Part shown: one piece after another, positions 52,255 to 62,086 of the stretch
Numbering within the stretch: position 1 is the stretch's first letter
How the letters are laid out: every line of letters starts with the position of its first letter
Source of the DNA: Cytobacillus firmus DS1
Lineage (GTDB): Bacteria; Bacillota; Bacilli; Bacillales; Cytobacillaceae
Length of the DNA: 64,000 bases
Assembly: GCF_000565285.1 (NCBI RefSeq)
Contig: NZ_APVL01000001.1
Span: forward strand, 248,001-312,000
Direction of reading: 5' to 3'
Translations under genes and position numbers: made by a program
Notes under the pieces: generated by a model
What the model saw: only the letters and a program-made list of their open reading frames with translations
Told to the model about the DNA's origin: nothing
Databases searched by the model: none

Positions 52255-53478
52255 ATGACTGTTTTTACATCCGCCTATTTTACAATGACTGAACAGGAAG
52301 CCATTGAATATGCCAGAACCAGACTGAGTTATTTCGCTCCAGATGCTGAATTGGACTGCAGGGAAATTGGAGATGGCAATTTAAACTATGTGTTTAAGCT
52401 GACTGACCATAAACACAATAAGTCTCTGATTATCAAGCAGGCCGGACCGGTTGCCAGAATATCTGATGAATTTAAGCTGTCTCCTGACCGCAACCGCATT
52501 GAATACGAAATTCTCGACCTGCAAAACAAGCTCGCTCCAGGTTTCGTTCCACAAGTGTTTAACTACGATCCCATAATGAATTGTACCGCAATGGAGGATC
52601 TGTCAGATTACACGATTATGAGGACAGCCTTAATGCAACATGAAAAATTCCCGCTGTTTGCTGACCATATCTCAACTTTCCTGGTAAACACCTTATTGCT
52701 TACTTCAGATGTCGTAATGGGGCATAAGGAAAAGAAAGAGCTCGTCCAAAGATTTATCAACCCGGAACTGTGCGAAATTTCAGAGGACCTCGTCTTCACA
52801 GAACCATTTTATGACTGTGCGAGAAATGAAGTGTTTGAAGGCACCAGGGAATTTGCCAAAAAGGAAATTTGGGAGGATCCAAAGCTTCAGCTTGAAACGG
52901 CAAAGCTTAAATTTGAGTTTATGACCAATGCCCAGTCCCTGCTGCATGGTGATCTGCACACAGGTTCAATTTTTGTAAAAGAAGATTCTACTAAAATTAT
53001 TGATCCTGAGTTTGCTTTTTATGGCCCGGCCGGATACGATGTCGGAAACGTGATTGCCAACCTGATTTTCGCCTATGTGAATGCGAAATATACCATCACT
53101 GAAGATGAAGCAAGAACTGATCAGCTTGGTTACCTTGAAAACACAATAGAAGATATTATCGACTTGTTCCAAACGAAATTCCTGCAGGCCTGGGATGAGA
53201 AAGCAACTGAACAAACAGCCAGCAATAAAGACTTTAAGGAATTCTACCTGCATACAATCCTGTGTGACACAGCAGCCGTCACGGGACTTGAACTGTGCAG
53301 GAGAATTATCGGACTAGCATCCGTAAAGGATGTCACATCCATTGAAGATTACAGCAGCAGAGCTGCAGCCGAAAAGATTTGTCTGGCAGCCGGAAAAATG
53401 TTTATTATGGATAGGGAATCTTTTAAAACAGGAGCGGATTTTGTGCGCACTTTAAAAGACTGTGAAAAAAGATTCTAA
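52255..53478 (+). CDS. mtnK: S-methyl-5-thioribose kinase
   Basis: 407 residues of the aminoglycoside-phosphotransferase-like kinase fold. The catalytic loop is LLHGDLHTGSIFV and the metal-binding motif is IIDPEFAFYGPAGYD. It phosphorylates methylthioribose at O1 using ATP; relatives also act on 5-deoxyribose. GGGAGG precedes the ATG. It is followed by mtnA 13 nt downstream, so both are in one operon. A class II aldolase two genes further completes a possible salvage route. Confidence 0.92.
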   Translation: MTVFTSAYFTMTEQEAIEYARTRLSYFAPDAELDCREIGDGNLNYVFKLTDHKHNKSLIIKQAGPVARISDEFKLSPDRNRIEYEILDLQNKLAPGFVPQVFNYDPIMNCTAMEDLSDYTIMRTALMQHEKFPLFADHISTFLVNTLLLTSDVVMGHKEKKELVQRFINPELCEISEDLVFTEPFYDCARNEVFEGTREFAKKEIWEDPKLQLETAKLKFEFMTNAQSLLHGDLHTGSIFVKEDSTKIIDPEFAFYGPAGYDVGNVIANLIFAYVNAKYTITEDEARTDQLGYLENTIEDIIDLFQTKFLQAWDEKATEQTASNKDFKEFYLHTILCDTAAVTGLELCRRIIGLASVKDVTSIEDYSSRAAAEKICLAAGKMFIMDRESFKTGADFVRTLKDCEKRF

Positions 53479-53491
53479 AGGAGGCAGCATG

Positions 53492-54553
53492 ATGGGAAAA
53501 CCAGTGGATGTCATCCAGTCAGTCAGATTGGACGATGAAAACGACACGCTCATTCTATTAGATCAAACAGTTCTGCCGAATGAAAAGAACTTTTTGCATT
53601 TGAAAGAATTAAAGGATATTTGGGATGCAATCTATCATCTGAAAGTACGAGGTGCACCTGCCATTGGAATTGCCGCGGCTTACGGTGTCTATTTGGGCAC
53701 AAAGCAATCAGCGGCAGCGAGCTATGAAGAACTTTATCAGGATTTTAAAAAGGCGAAGGAATTCCTGGCGTCATCACGGCCAACTGCGGTTAATCTGTTT
53801 TGGGCGCTCGACCGCATGGAAGCCCGTTTCCAGAAGGAAGAAGGCAAAGCGGCAGCGGAAATAAAGCAGGCCCTGAAACAAGAAGCAGAAAAAATCCGCG
53901 CTGAGGATGAAAAGGTGTGCGAGTCGATCGGACAGCACGCGCTTTCCGTGCTTGAGCCTGGATGGGGAATTCTGACACACTGTAATGCCGGTACGATTGC
54001 GACCGCTAAATATGGAACAGCTCTTGCTCCGATTTATTTAGGCCAGGAAAAGGGATATGATTTTAAAGTATACGCCGATGAAACCCGCCCGCTTCTGCAG
54101 GGGGCCCGCCTGACTGCATGGGAGCTCGGAGAAGCAGGTGTCGATGTTACGCTGATCTGCGATAATATGGCCAGCATCGTTATGAAAGAAGGCAAGGTTC
54201 AAGCGGTACTTGTCGGCTGTGACCGCGTTGCAGCCAATGGGGATGCAGCCAATAAGATAGGAACATCAGGCGTTGCGATTCTTGCAAAACATTATAAAAT
54301 ACCATTCTATGTTTGTGCCCCGCTGTCAACAGTCGATCTCGCATGCCAGACAGGGGACGATATTCATATTGAATTAAGAGATTCAGAAGAAATTACGTCT
54401 AAATGGTACGAAAAGCCGATGGCGCCAGAAGGTGTGCAAACCTATAATCCCGCATTCGATGTCACAGATCATGAATTAATCACAGGCATTATTACGGAGA
54501 ATGGCATAGCTTATGCACCGTTCACTGAAAGTCTGTCTAAGATGTTTAAATAG
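53492..54553 (+). CDS. mtnA: S-methyl-5-thioribose-1-phosphate isomerase
   Basis: About 353 residues of the eIF2B-related isomerase family. The catalytic cysteine is in GILTHCNAGTIATAKYG and the catalytic aspartate in VGCDRVAANGDAANKIG. It converts methylthioribose-1-phosphate to the ribulose-1-phosphate form; homologues accept 5-deoxyribose-1-phosphate. AAAGGAGG lies at 53477-53484; of the tandem ATGs, 53492 is better spaced than 53489. It is co-transcribed with mtnK. Confidence 0.93.
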   Translation: MGKPVDVIQSVRLDDENDTLILLDQTVLPNEKNFLHLKELKDIWDAIYHLKVRGAPAIGIAAAYGVYLGTKQSAAASYEELYQDFKKAKEFLASSRPTAVNLFWALDRMEARFQKEEGKAAAEIKQALKQEAEKIRAEDEKVCESIGQHALSVLEPGWGILTHCNAGTIATAKYGTALAPIYLGQEKGYDFKVYADETRPLLQGARLTAWELGEAGVDVTLICDNMASIVMKEGKVQAVLVGCDRVAANGDAANKIGTSGVAILAKHYKIPFYVCAPLSTVDLACQTGDDIHIELRDSEEITSKWYEKPMAPEGVQTYNPAFDVTDHELITGIITENGIAYAPFTESLSKMFK

Positions 54554-54564
54554 GAAGAATACAG

Positions 54565-54596
54565 TCTCCTGGCCAAGAGGTCAGGAGGCATTTTCA
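54565..54596 (+). terminator. Terminator of mtnKA
   Basis: CTCCTGGCC and GGTCAGGAG flank AAGA, followed by CATTTTCATTTT. The next ~350 bp (54600-54955) hold only A/T-rich promoter-like sequence and no gene. Confidence 0.75.
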
Positions 54597-54955
54597 TTTT
54601 CATGCTTGCACTTCTATTCTTTATATCTTTAAAGCGTTTAACTAGGAAAATATCCCTGATCAAGATGAAGAACGAGTGTAATTTAACCCTTTGCATCAAT
54701 CAAAGGTACTATTTTATTTGGGGTAATTCCTTTTTTTATGGAAAATTCATCAAGAAAACAACGTGTGAATAGTAGAAATTATTTGTAAACCCTCCAAAAT
54801 GCCTGATACTTTTTGAGAAACTATGTTTTTATTCCTGATTCCAAAGTCTGATAATTAAATAATTTAGCATATTGTTAGAGTCTGAATATTTTAAATATAC
54901 TTTAATTACAACAAGAAACGACAGGAAAAAATATAGATTCGAGAGGAGAAAAAGG

Positions 54956-56227
54956 ATGAAGAAAAAAAGGGCATTAGGAGCAGCACTTCTAAGTATGACC
55001 ATGGGTTTATCAGTTTTCACTGCGGGGGCTTTTGCAAAAGAGCCAGAGACTCAAAACGAAACTTACCGGGTATTGATCCAGGGACCATCAAACGCTAAAG
55101 CTTCTGTGAATTCACAGGTGGACAAGCGATGGGATTTTGGAAGCGATGGCATGACTGCAGAAGTCAATGCAAAGCAATACCAGGCACTGATGAAAAATAA
55201 GAACTTAAAGATTGAAAAGGTAAACGAAGTTACTCTTGATACTGCCAGAACGGAAGCGTCCAAGAAAGATTCTGTTTCTATTCAGGCAGCAGGATATCCA
55301 AGTGATCAGACACCATGGGGAATTGCTTCCATCTATAATAACAGCAGCATTACAAGTACGTCAGGAGGAAGCGGAATTAAGGTTGCTGTTCTTGATACAG
55401 GTGTTTATACAAGTCATATCGACCTCGAAGGCTCTGCAGAGCAATGTAAGGATTTCACTCAATCCAGCCCGATTGTAAATGGCTCATGTACTGATCGTCA
55501 GGGACATGGTACACATGTAGCTGGGACAGTTTTAGCACATGGGGGATATGATGGACAGGGAATTTATGGAGTAGCTCCACAGGCGAAATTATGGGCATAC
55601 AAAGTGCTTGGAGATAACGGCTCAGGCTACTCAGATGATATTGCAGCAGCAATCCGCCACGTTGCAGACGAAGCATCCCGCACAGGATCAAAAGTGGTCA
55701 TCAATATGTCACTTGGTTCAAGCGGCAAGGATTCTCTAATCAGCAGTGCGGTTGATTATGCCTACAGCAAAGGTGTCCTTGTTGTTGCCGCAGCAGGAAA
55801 TTCCGGCTACAGCGCTAATACAATCGGCTATCCTGGAGCTTTAAAGAATGCGATCGCGGTTGCAGCCCTTGAAAATGTTCAGCAGAACGGTACATACCGT
55901 GTGGCAAACTTCTCTTCCCGCGGAAACCCAAGCACTGACGGCGACTATGTCATTCAGGAAAAAGACGTAGAAGTGTCTGCACCAGGTGCAAGCATCGAGT
56001 CTACGTGGTATAACGGAGGCTACAACACAATAAGCGGCACATCCATGGCTACACCTCATGTAGCCGGCCTTGCAGCGAAAATTTGGTCATCAAGCCCTTC
56101 CATGAGCCATACTCAGATTCGCACAGAGCTTCAAAACCGTGCCAAGCAATATGACATTAAAGGCGGATACGGGGCAGCTGCCGGTGACGACTATGCGTCA
56201 GGCTTCGGATACCCTCGCGTAAAATAA
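54956..56227 (+). CDS. Secreted subtilisin-like serine protease (sphericase-like)
   Basis: 423 residues: signal peptide (GAALLSMTMGLSVFTAGAFA), an I9-type propeptide to ~110 and a subtilase domain. The catalytic triad is aspartate in VAVLDTGVYTSHID, histidine in GHGTHVAG and serine in GTSMATPHVAG. A cysteine pair (EQCKDF and GSCTDRQ) resembles the disulfide in sphericase and psychrophilic subtilases. It is an extracellular protease. GAGAGGAG is 7 nt from the ATG. It interrupts the mtnKA-aldolase neighbourhood and has its own terminator. Confidence 0.92.
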   Translation: MKKKRALGAALLSMTMGLSVFTAGAFAKEPETQNETYRVLIQGPSNAKASVNSQVDKRWDFGSDGMTAEVNAKQYQALMKNKNLKIEKVNEVTLDTARTEASKKDSVSIQAAGYPSDQTPWGIASIYNNSSITSTSGGSGIKVAVLDTGVYTSHIDLEGSAEQCKDFTQSSPIVNGSCTDRQGHGTHVAGTVLAHGGYDGQGIYGVAPQAKLWAYKVLGDNGSGYSDDIAAAIRHVADEASRTGSKVVINMSLGSSGKDSLISSAVDYAYSKGVLVVAAAGNSGYSANTIGYPGALKNAIAVAALENVQQNGTYRVANFSSRGNPSTDGDYVIQEKDVEVSAPGASIESTWYNGGYNTISGTSMATPHVAGLAAKIWSSSPSMSHTQIRTELQNRAKQYDIKGGYGAAAGDDYASGFGYPRVK

Positions 56228-56245
56228 AAGAACAGCATCATACCC

Positions 56246-56283
56246 CCCGAAAACCGTCTGATCTCTGATCAGGCGGTTTTATA
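56246..56283 (+). terminator. Terminator of the subtilase gene
   Basis: AAAACCGTCTGATC and GATCAGGCGGTTTT flank TCT. Confidence 0.82.
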
Positions 56284-56403
56284 ATATTTCCGCGGAAATG
56301 ATCAAATTTTAGCGAAACATGAAAACTAATGGAAAATGCTGAAAGAAACTAACTTTGAATATACAATAGGGAGTAGATGTGAATAGGAAAGGGGATGATA
56401 GTC

Positions 56404-57192
56404 ATGGCTTTTAATAATACATATCTTAATGACCAGGAAGCAAAGGAACTCATCTGTGAAATCGGCAGAAGAATTTACAATAAAAACTTCGTTGCTGCAA
56501 ACGATGGAAACATTTCCATTAAAGTGAACGACCGTGAACTCTGGACAACACCAACCGGAGTGAGTAAAGGGTTTATGACACCGGATATGATGGTTAAGCT
56601 GGACCTTTCAGGGAATGTCCAGGAAGGGAAGCTGAAGCCATCTTCAGAAGTAAAGATGCACCTTAGAGTGTATCAGGAAAATCCTGAAGCAAAGGCTGTT
56701 GTACATGCCCATCCGCCTGTGGCCACATCATTTGCCATAGCCGGAATCAGCCTTGAAAAACCCGTTTCACCGGAAGCGGTAGTCCTGCTTGGCAGAGTGC
56801 CGGTTGCGCCGTATGCCACACCAGGTACACAGGAAGTTCCGGACTCAATTGCCCCATACTGCAGGGATTACAATGCTGTACTTCTAGCGAACCATGGTGC
56901 CCTAACCTGGGGAAGGGACTTAACAGAGGCCTATTTTAGGATGGAGTCATTGGAACACTATGCACTCATGCTGATGTATTCCGAACACATCATTCAAAAG
57001 TCAAACCAGCTGAGCCCTGGACAAATTGCAGAGCTGATCTCGATCCGTGAAAAAATGGGCATTCATACAGGCGGAATCCCGGTTCCGAAAAGTGATAAGG
57101 AAATCCGGACAGCTCCCGGCCTCCCGGAAGAAATGATCGAAAATATCGTTCGGAGAGTAACGGAAGAAGTCTTGAAAAACGTTTTAAAATAG
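56404..57192 (+). CDS. Class II aldolase/adducin-family protein (5-deoxyribulose or methylthioribulose phosphate aldolase candidate)
   Basis: 262 residues. The zinc-aldolase features are NDGNISIKV, the SSEVKMHLRVY acidic residue, VVHAHPPVA with two metal histidines, and the third histidine in LLANHGALTWG. Relatives include L-fuculose-phosphate aldolase, MtnB and DrdA. Close to mtnK and mtnA, a role in cleaving (methylthio- or deoxy-)ribulose-1-phosphate to dihydroxyacetone phosphate and an aldehyde is plausible. MtnB-type dehydratase activity is the alternative. The C-terminal ~40-residue extension (MIENIVRRVTEEVLKNVLK) is unusual for DrdA. ATG 56404 is 9 nt from AAAGGGG. Confidence 0.85.
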   Translation: MAFNNTYLNDQEAKELICEIGRRIYNKNFVAANDGNISIKVNDRELWTTPTGVSKGFMTPDMMVKLDLSGNVQEGKLKPSSEVKMHLRVYQENPEAKAVVHAHPPVATSFAIAGISLEKPVSPEAVVLLGRVPVAPYATPGTQEVPDSIAPYCRDYNAVLLANHGALTWGRDLTEAYFRMESLEHYALMLMYSEHIIQKSNQLSPGQIAELISIREKMGIHTGGIPVPKSDKEIRTAPGLPEEMIENIVRRVTEEVLKNVLK

Positions 57193-57292
57193 CGAAAATA
57201 GGATAGCTATAAGGGTATAGAAATTCTGTATATTTTTAACCTTTTAACGAAACCTATCTTGAAAACCTTAAAGAACGTGAGGAGAGATTCCG

Positions 57293-58630
57293 ATGAAACT
57301 GCTGGTCATTGGCGGGGTGGCTGCAAGTATGTCAGCCGCATCGAAATTAAGGAGAATGGACGAAAAAGCGGAAATTACCGTGTATGAAAAAGGAAAATTT
57401 TTATCTTACGGTGCCTGCGGTCTTCCGTATTACATTTCCGGCGAAAATGATGATTACCGGAAAATGATCGCAAGAACACAGGAGCAATTTTCTGAGAGAA
57501 ACATTAAAACACATCTTCAGCATGAAGTATTAAAAGTGGATACAGATAAGAAGAAAGTAACGGTTAAAGACCTTGGATCAGGAGAAATATTTACGGATAC
57601 TTACGATAAGCTGATGATCGGAACAGGCACGTTTCCCATCATGCCTCCATTTCCTGGAGCTGATCTTGAGAACGTTCAGGTGCTGAAAACAATGGAAGAT
57701 GGGATGGTACTAAAAGAAATTTCCCGCAAACCAGAAGTGAAAGATGTTGTTATTGTCGGCGGAGGCTATATTGGAATCGAAGTGGTCGAAGCGATGAAAA
57801 CCCTCGGCAAAAATGTGCGAGTTATTGAAATGGGTGAAAGAATCTTAGCGCCTTTCGATAAGGAAATAACCGATATCGCTGAAAAAGAAATCCGTGATCA
57901 CGGTGTAGAACTTAACCTGGGAGAAAAGGTGGAAAGTTTCAGCGGCAATGGGGAAGTGGAAAGTGTCAAAACTGATAAAGGCACTTATAAAGCAGATTTA
58001 GTGCTAGTTGCTGCAGGTGTAAAGCCAGCTACGAAATTTCTGGAAGGATCGGGAATAGAAATGGCGGAAAATGGTGCCATTATCATCGACCGTGAAATGC
58101 GGACAAATATAGAAGGTGTTTATGCAGCGGGGGATTGCGCTCAGGTTTATCACAAAGTGCTTGAAGAGAATGATTATATTCCGCTTGGAACAAATGCAAA
58201 TAAATGCGGCCGCCTGGCTGGGGCCAATATAGCCGGAAGTCATGAAAAATATGTGGGAACTCTGGGAAGCGCCGCGATTAAAATTTTTAATATGGAGCTC
58301 GGAAGAACGGGACTTTCCGAGAAGGATGCAAAAAAGCTTGGCATAGGCTATACAACTGAATTCGTGAAAGCCGCCGATCATCCGGATTACTATCCCAATC
58401 AGACCCCTATCTGGATCAAGCTGATCTGTGAAAAGGGAACAAACCGGATTCTCGGAGCCCACGCCATCGGAAATAAAGGAGTGGTCCTTCGAATCGATGT
58501 ATTTGCTGTTGCCATCCACAATAAGATGGCAGCAGAAGATCTTGGAATGGTGGATCTTTGTTATGCTCCGCCATTTGCAGGTGTCTGGGATGCTGTCCAT
58601 ATCGCAAGCAATGCAGCGAAAATAGATTAA
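57293..58630 (+). CDS. cdr: CoA-disulfide reductase / FAD-dependent NADH oxidase
   Basis: 445 residues of the pyridine nucleotide-disulfide oxidoreductase family. The FAD motif GGVAASMSAASKLRRM is followed by a single redox cysteine, C42 in SYGACGLPYYISG, as in CoADR and Nox enzymes. The NAD site is IVGGGYIGIEVVEAM and the second FAD motif is GVYAAGDCAQ. It reduces CoA disulfide or oxygen to maintain the thiol pool. GTGAGGAG precedes the ATG. It lies ~100 bp after the aldolase and may be transcribed with it. Confidence 0.88.
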   Translation: MKLLVIGGVAASMSAASKLRRMDEKAEITVYEKGKFLSYGACGLPYYISGENDDYRKMIARTQEQFSERNIKTHLQHEVLKVDTDKKKVTVKDLGSGEIFTDTYDKLMIGTGTFPIMPPFPGADLENVQVLKTMEDGMVLKEISRKPEVKDVVIVGGGYIGIEVVEAMKTLGKNVRVIEMGERILAPFDKEITDIAEKEIRDHGVELNLGEKVESFSGNGEVESVKTDKGTYKADLVLVAAGVKPATKFLEGSGIEMAENGAIIIDREMRTNIEGVYAAGDCAQVYHKVLEENDYIPLGTNANKCGRLAGANIAGSHEKYVGTLGSAAIKIFNMELGRTGLSEKDAKKLGIGYTTEFVKAADHPDYYPNQTPIWIKLICEKGTNRILGAHAIGNKGVVLRIDVFAVAIHNKMAAEDLGMVDLCYAPPFAGVWDAVHIASNAAKID

Positions 58631-58726
58631 AGTCAGCGGAAGCGCTGGCTTTTTAAATTTTTTAGAAGGTTTTTGTAAGAAGCTGTTGAATATTGTCCAT
58701 ATGAAATCCCTTTTATGGAGGCTGAA

Positions 58727-59074
58727 ATGTTTACAAGAATCGATACAGTCTTTTTGCAGGTAACTGATTTTGGAAAAGCCATTGAATGGTACAGCACAGT
58801 GCTTGGCTTCCCGGTAAGATGGAGGGATGACCAGGGAGGGTATGCAGCCTTGGAAGTCGGGGAAACGCCTTTAACCCTTGTGCGCTCTGAAAAGGTAATC
58901 CCTTCCTTCCATATGCCATTTAACTTTTATGCTTCCGATATTGATGAAGCACATCAGCATCTGGCAGGGCATAATGTCAAAACCGGTCAAATCCAGGAAG
59001 ATGGAACGGTAAAGTGGTTTGAGTTTGAAGATCCTGACGGCAATAAGCTTGGCGTATGCCATTTTAAAGAATAA
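58727..59074 (+). CDS. VOC (glyoxalase/dioxygenase superfamily) protein
   Basis: 115 residues with two paired beta-alpha-beta-beta-beta modules: TVFLQVTDFGKAIEWYSTVL GF (start of module 1) and the closing WFEFEDPDGNKLGVCHF. Metal-ligand positions are not clear. The substrate is unknown. GGAGG precedes ATG 58727; an ATG at 58715 overlaps that site. Confidence 0.8.
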   Translation: MFTRIDTVFLQVTDFGKAIEWYSTVLGFPVRWRDDQGGYAALEVGETPLTLVRSEKVIPSFHMPFNFYASDIDEAHQHLAGHNVKTGQIQEDGTVKWFEFEDPDGNKLGVCHFKE

Positions 59075-59083
59075 GGAAAAGCT

Positions 59084-59104
59084 GCCTTTTTAGGGCAGCT
59101 TTTA
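59084..59104. terminator. Bidirectional terminator
   Basis: AAGCTGCC and GGCAGCTT flank a T-rich loop between convergent genes. Confidence 0.8.
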
Positions 59105-59107
59105 CAG

Positions 59108-60319
59108 TTAAGAATATGAATCCTTTGCTAGCTTCGGATGGCGGTTCATGGCACCAAGCAGAATCAGTCCGCTCAGGATAAGCAGGAGGCTTGTGACCAC
59201 GAAGACTGCAGAAAAACCCAAATAGCCAGAGATCAAACCGCCGATGACAGGTCCGATGATATTGCCGAAAAAGCGAAGGCTTGTGTTGTAGCCAAGGACC
59301 TCACCCTGCATGGCGACGGGAGCTTCCTGCCGTATATAGGCAATACGGACAGGAATGATGCCTCCGATGGTGACGCCAAGTGCAAAGCGGACAAGAACAA
59401 GCTGCCACATGTTTGAGACAAATCCTCCCGGCAGATAAAACAAGCCTGCAAGAAGGAGGAGAACAACCAATGTTTTAATATATCCATGCTGGTCCCCGAT
59501 TTTCCCCCATTGCCTTGCCATCAGCAGATTGCCAAGCCCTGCAGCTGAAAAAGCAATTCCAGCAAAGAACGCCAGATTTTCCGGTCCATGCAATTCACTG
59601 ACATATAAAGATAGGATAGGCTGGATGCTGAAATGTGCGATTTGAACAAGCGTTGATATTAGCATAACTGTCAGCAGGACAGGATTGCTGATAATATGCC
59701 GGATGACTGCCTTGCTTGAATACCGTGTTTTCTCGCCCTTTTGCGTTTGGATTTTGTGTTCTTTTGTGAAGAAGACAAGAAAAGCAGAAACAAAGATGGC
59801 GATGGAGGTCCACTTAAAGGTATCTGCAAACCCGAATAAGTCTGCAAGAACTCCGCCAAGAAGCGGACCCATTAAAGAACCTGTAATGCTTCCGGTCTGC
59901 AGTGTCCCCATCACCCTGCCGGCAATTTCCTTCGGAGTCTGCGTGGAAATGAACGCCTGGGACATTCCGATGAAGCCTGTAAAAATTCCCGTAAACAGCC
60001 TGAGAAAAAACAGCTGCCAGACGTTTGTCACGTACCCCATCAGGAAAATGGATATGCCCATCCCGATACCGGACAGAATCAATATTTTCCTGCGTCCAAA
60101 AAGATCCCCGATTCTTCCCCAGACAGGTGAAAAAAGAAACGCAGTCACAAATGTGATCGCAAACGTCCACCCTGACCAATGCTGCACATAGGTTGGAGAA
60201 TAGTCACCAAAACTCTCTATATATAATGAAATAAAGGGGAGCACCATCGTCATGCTGCCTGCCACAAAGAAATTGGCAAACCACATGATCATTAAATTTC
60301 TTTTAGTCTGTTTTACCAT
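59108..60319 (-). CDS. MFS multidrug-type efflux transporter
   Basis: 403 residues with twelve membrane segments. The drug:H+ antiporter motif A is FSPVWGRIGDLFGRRKILIL, and a motif-C-like GSITGSLMGPLLGGVLADLF occurs in TM5. This is a DHA1-type exporter similar to MdtG-like or YfmO-like proteins of Bacilli. Substrates are unknown. No regulator gene is adjacent. Confidence 0.85.
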   Translation of the reverse strand: MVKQTKRNLMIMWFANFFVAGSMTMVLPFISLYIESFGDYSPTYVQHWSGWTFAITFVTAFLFSPVWGRIGDLFGRRKILILSGIGMGISIFLMGYVTNVWQLFFLRLFTGIFTGFIGMSQAFISTQTPKEIAGRVMGTLQTGSITGSLMGPLLGGVLADLFGFADTFKWTSIAIFVSAFLVFFTKEHKIQTQKGEKTRYSSKAVIRHIISNPVLLTVMLISTLVQIAHFSIQPILSLYVSELHGPENLAFFAGIAFSAAGLGNLLMARQWGKIGDQHGYIKTLVVLLLLAGLFYLPGGFVSNMWQLVLVRFALGVTIGGIIPVRIAYIRQEAPVAMQGEVLGYNTSLRFFGNIIGPVIGGLISGYLGFSAVFVVTSLLLILSGLILLGAMNRHPKLAKDSYS

Positions 60320-60586
60320 ATTTGAAACACTTCTTTCCGGTCAACATTTCGTTTCCCTAAATATATAATAACGAAAATTACAAAAAATAGGAAGGATTAT
60401 GCTATCACTCTAATTTTTTAATTATCCTTTAATCTATGATGAAAACCGCTTTACTCAGGAAAACCAGAAACTTCTATGACATTTTTACCAGAGTCCGTGA
60501 AAAAAGCATTGTCTTATAACAGTATTTATTCTATAATTCCTAATAGGAAAAAGATTCAGAATATATACGAAAAAGGGGGAAGTTGT

Positions 60587-62044
60587 TTGGAAGCTTTTAT
60601 TAATCAGCTAAACGGAATTTTATGGAGCACACCTGTTATTTACATCTGTTTAGCAATAGGATTGTTCTTCTCAGTTTTAACTCGATTTTTGCAGGTCCGC
60701 CATATCAAGGATATGGTACTGCTCATGTTTCAAGGGAAAAGTTCCGCAGCGGGCGTTTCGTCTTTCCAGGCCTTATCTATTGCTCTTTCCGGCCGTGTAG
60801 GAACTGGTAACATCGCAGGTACTGCCACTGCCATCGCAATGGGTGGACCTGGTGCTGTATTCTGGATGTGGGCCATCGCTTTTATCGGAGCAGGCAGTGC
60901 ATTCGTTGAATCAACGCTGGCACAGATTTACAAAGTGAAAAAAGACGGGCTATACCGAGGCGGTCCGGCCTATTATATTGAAAAGGGAATCGGAATTAAA
61001 TGGTTTGCCGTACTTTTCGCTATTTCTGCTTTGCTTGCTATGGCACTTTTAATGCCTGGCATCCAGTCAAACTCAATTGCACTCGGTATGGAAAATGCGT
61101 TTGGCATAGACAAAACAGTTACGGGCCTTATCATTATCGGTTTACTTGCCCTGATTATTTTCGGCGGTGTTAAGCGTATTGCAACTGTAGCTCAATATAC
61201 CGTTCCTTTTATGGCAGTGGGTTATATTTTAGTCGCTTTAATTATTATTGCCATGAACATTGGTGAGCTGCCTGGCGTAATATCGTTAATCTTCAGCAGT
61301 GCCTTTGGTGCAGACTCCATGTTTGGGGGAATTATCGGAAGCGCAATCGCATGGGGTGTAAAACGCGGAATTTACTCAAACGAAGCTGGTCAGGGTACAG
61401 GCCCGCATGCTGCTGCAGCTGCTGAGGTTTCTCACCCTGCCAAGCAAGGTCTTGTGCAGGCATTCTCTGTATATATTGACACGCTATTCGTATGTTCCGC
61501 TACTGCTTTCATGATCCTGTTTACTGGAATGTTCAATACAGTCGGAGCTGATGGAAAGACTCCAATTGTAGAATACCTTCCAGGAGTGGAAGCTGGACCT
61601 GGATATACTCAGGCAGCTGTTGAATCTGTGCTTCCAGGCTTCGGTGCCGGATTTGTTGCTGTTTCTCTTTTCTTCTTTGCTTTCACAACTATCATGGCCT
61701 ACTACTATATGGCTGAAACAAACGTAGCTTACCTGATTAGCGGCAAGAACAGCAAGCTGGCGATGTTTATCCTGAAGATAGTTTTGCTTGCTGCAACATT
61801 CTATGGTGCTGTTAAAACAGCAGGCCTGGCATGGGCTCTCGGAGATGTTGGCTTGGGACTGATGGTTTGGCTGAACTTAATTGCCATCGTAATCCTAAGA
61901 AAACCGGCTTTGATTGCCCTGAAAGATTATGAGGCCCAGAAGAAACAAGGTCTTGATCCAGTATTCAATTCCAAGAAGCTTGGCATTAAAAATGCTGAGT
62001 ATTGGGAAGAGGAATACAAGCCTCAGGAAGAAAAAGTATCTTAA
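60587..62044 (+). CDS. Alanine/glycine:cation symporter (AGCS family)
   Basis: About 485 residues with ~11 membrane segments. The family signature is SIALSGRVGTGNIAGTATAI, followed by AMGGPGAVFWMWAIAFIG; a second motif is GVKRGIYSNEAGQGTGPHAA. It imports alanine, glycine or glutamine with sodium (B. subtilis AlsT, YflA relatives). TTG 60587 follows AAAGGGGGAAG; the longer frame from 60476 lacks a site. Confidence 0.9.
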   Translation: MEAFINQLNGILWSTPVIYICLAIGLFFSVLTRFLQVRHIKDMVLLMFQGKSSAAGVSSFQALSIALSGRVGTGNIAGTATAIAMGGPGAVFWMWAIAFIGAGSAFVESTLAQIYKVKKDGLYRGGPAYYIEKGIGIKWFAVLFAISALLAMALLMPGIQSNSIALGMENAFGIDKTVTGLIIIGLLALIIFGGVKRIATVAQYTVPFMAVGYILVALIIIAMNIGELPGVISLIFSSAFGADSMFGGIIGSAIAWGVKRGIYSNEAGQGTGPHAAAAAEVSHPAKQGLVQAFSVYIDTLFVCSATAFMILFTGMFNTVGADGKTPIVEYLPGVEAGPGYTQAAVESVLPGFGAGFVAVSLFFFAFTTIMAYYYMAETNVAYLISGKNSKLAMFILKIVLLAATFYGAVKTAGLAWALGDVGLGLMVWLNLIAIVILRKPALIALKDYEAQKKQGLDPVFNSKKLGIKNAEYWEEEYKPQEEKVS

Positions 62045-62058
62045 TAGAATGATAAGAG

Positions 62059-62086
62059 ATGTCCGGCTGATGCCGGGCATTTTCTT
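62059..62086 (+). terminator. Terminator of the AGCS gene
   Basis: ATGTCCGGC and GCCGGGCAT flank TGAT, followed by TTTTCTTTT. Confidence 0.82.

Noticed and set aside
54625..54645. cre-like TTTAAAGCGTTTAACT after mtnA
   Set aside because: The essential TG is missing and it lies between a terminator and a distant gene, so it is too weak.
60433..60460. cre-like TGAAAACCGCTTTAC upstream of the AGCS gene
   Set aside because: An extra C breaks the consensus spacing.
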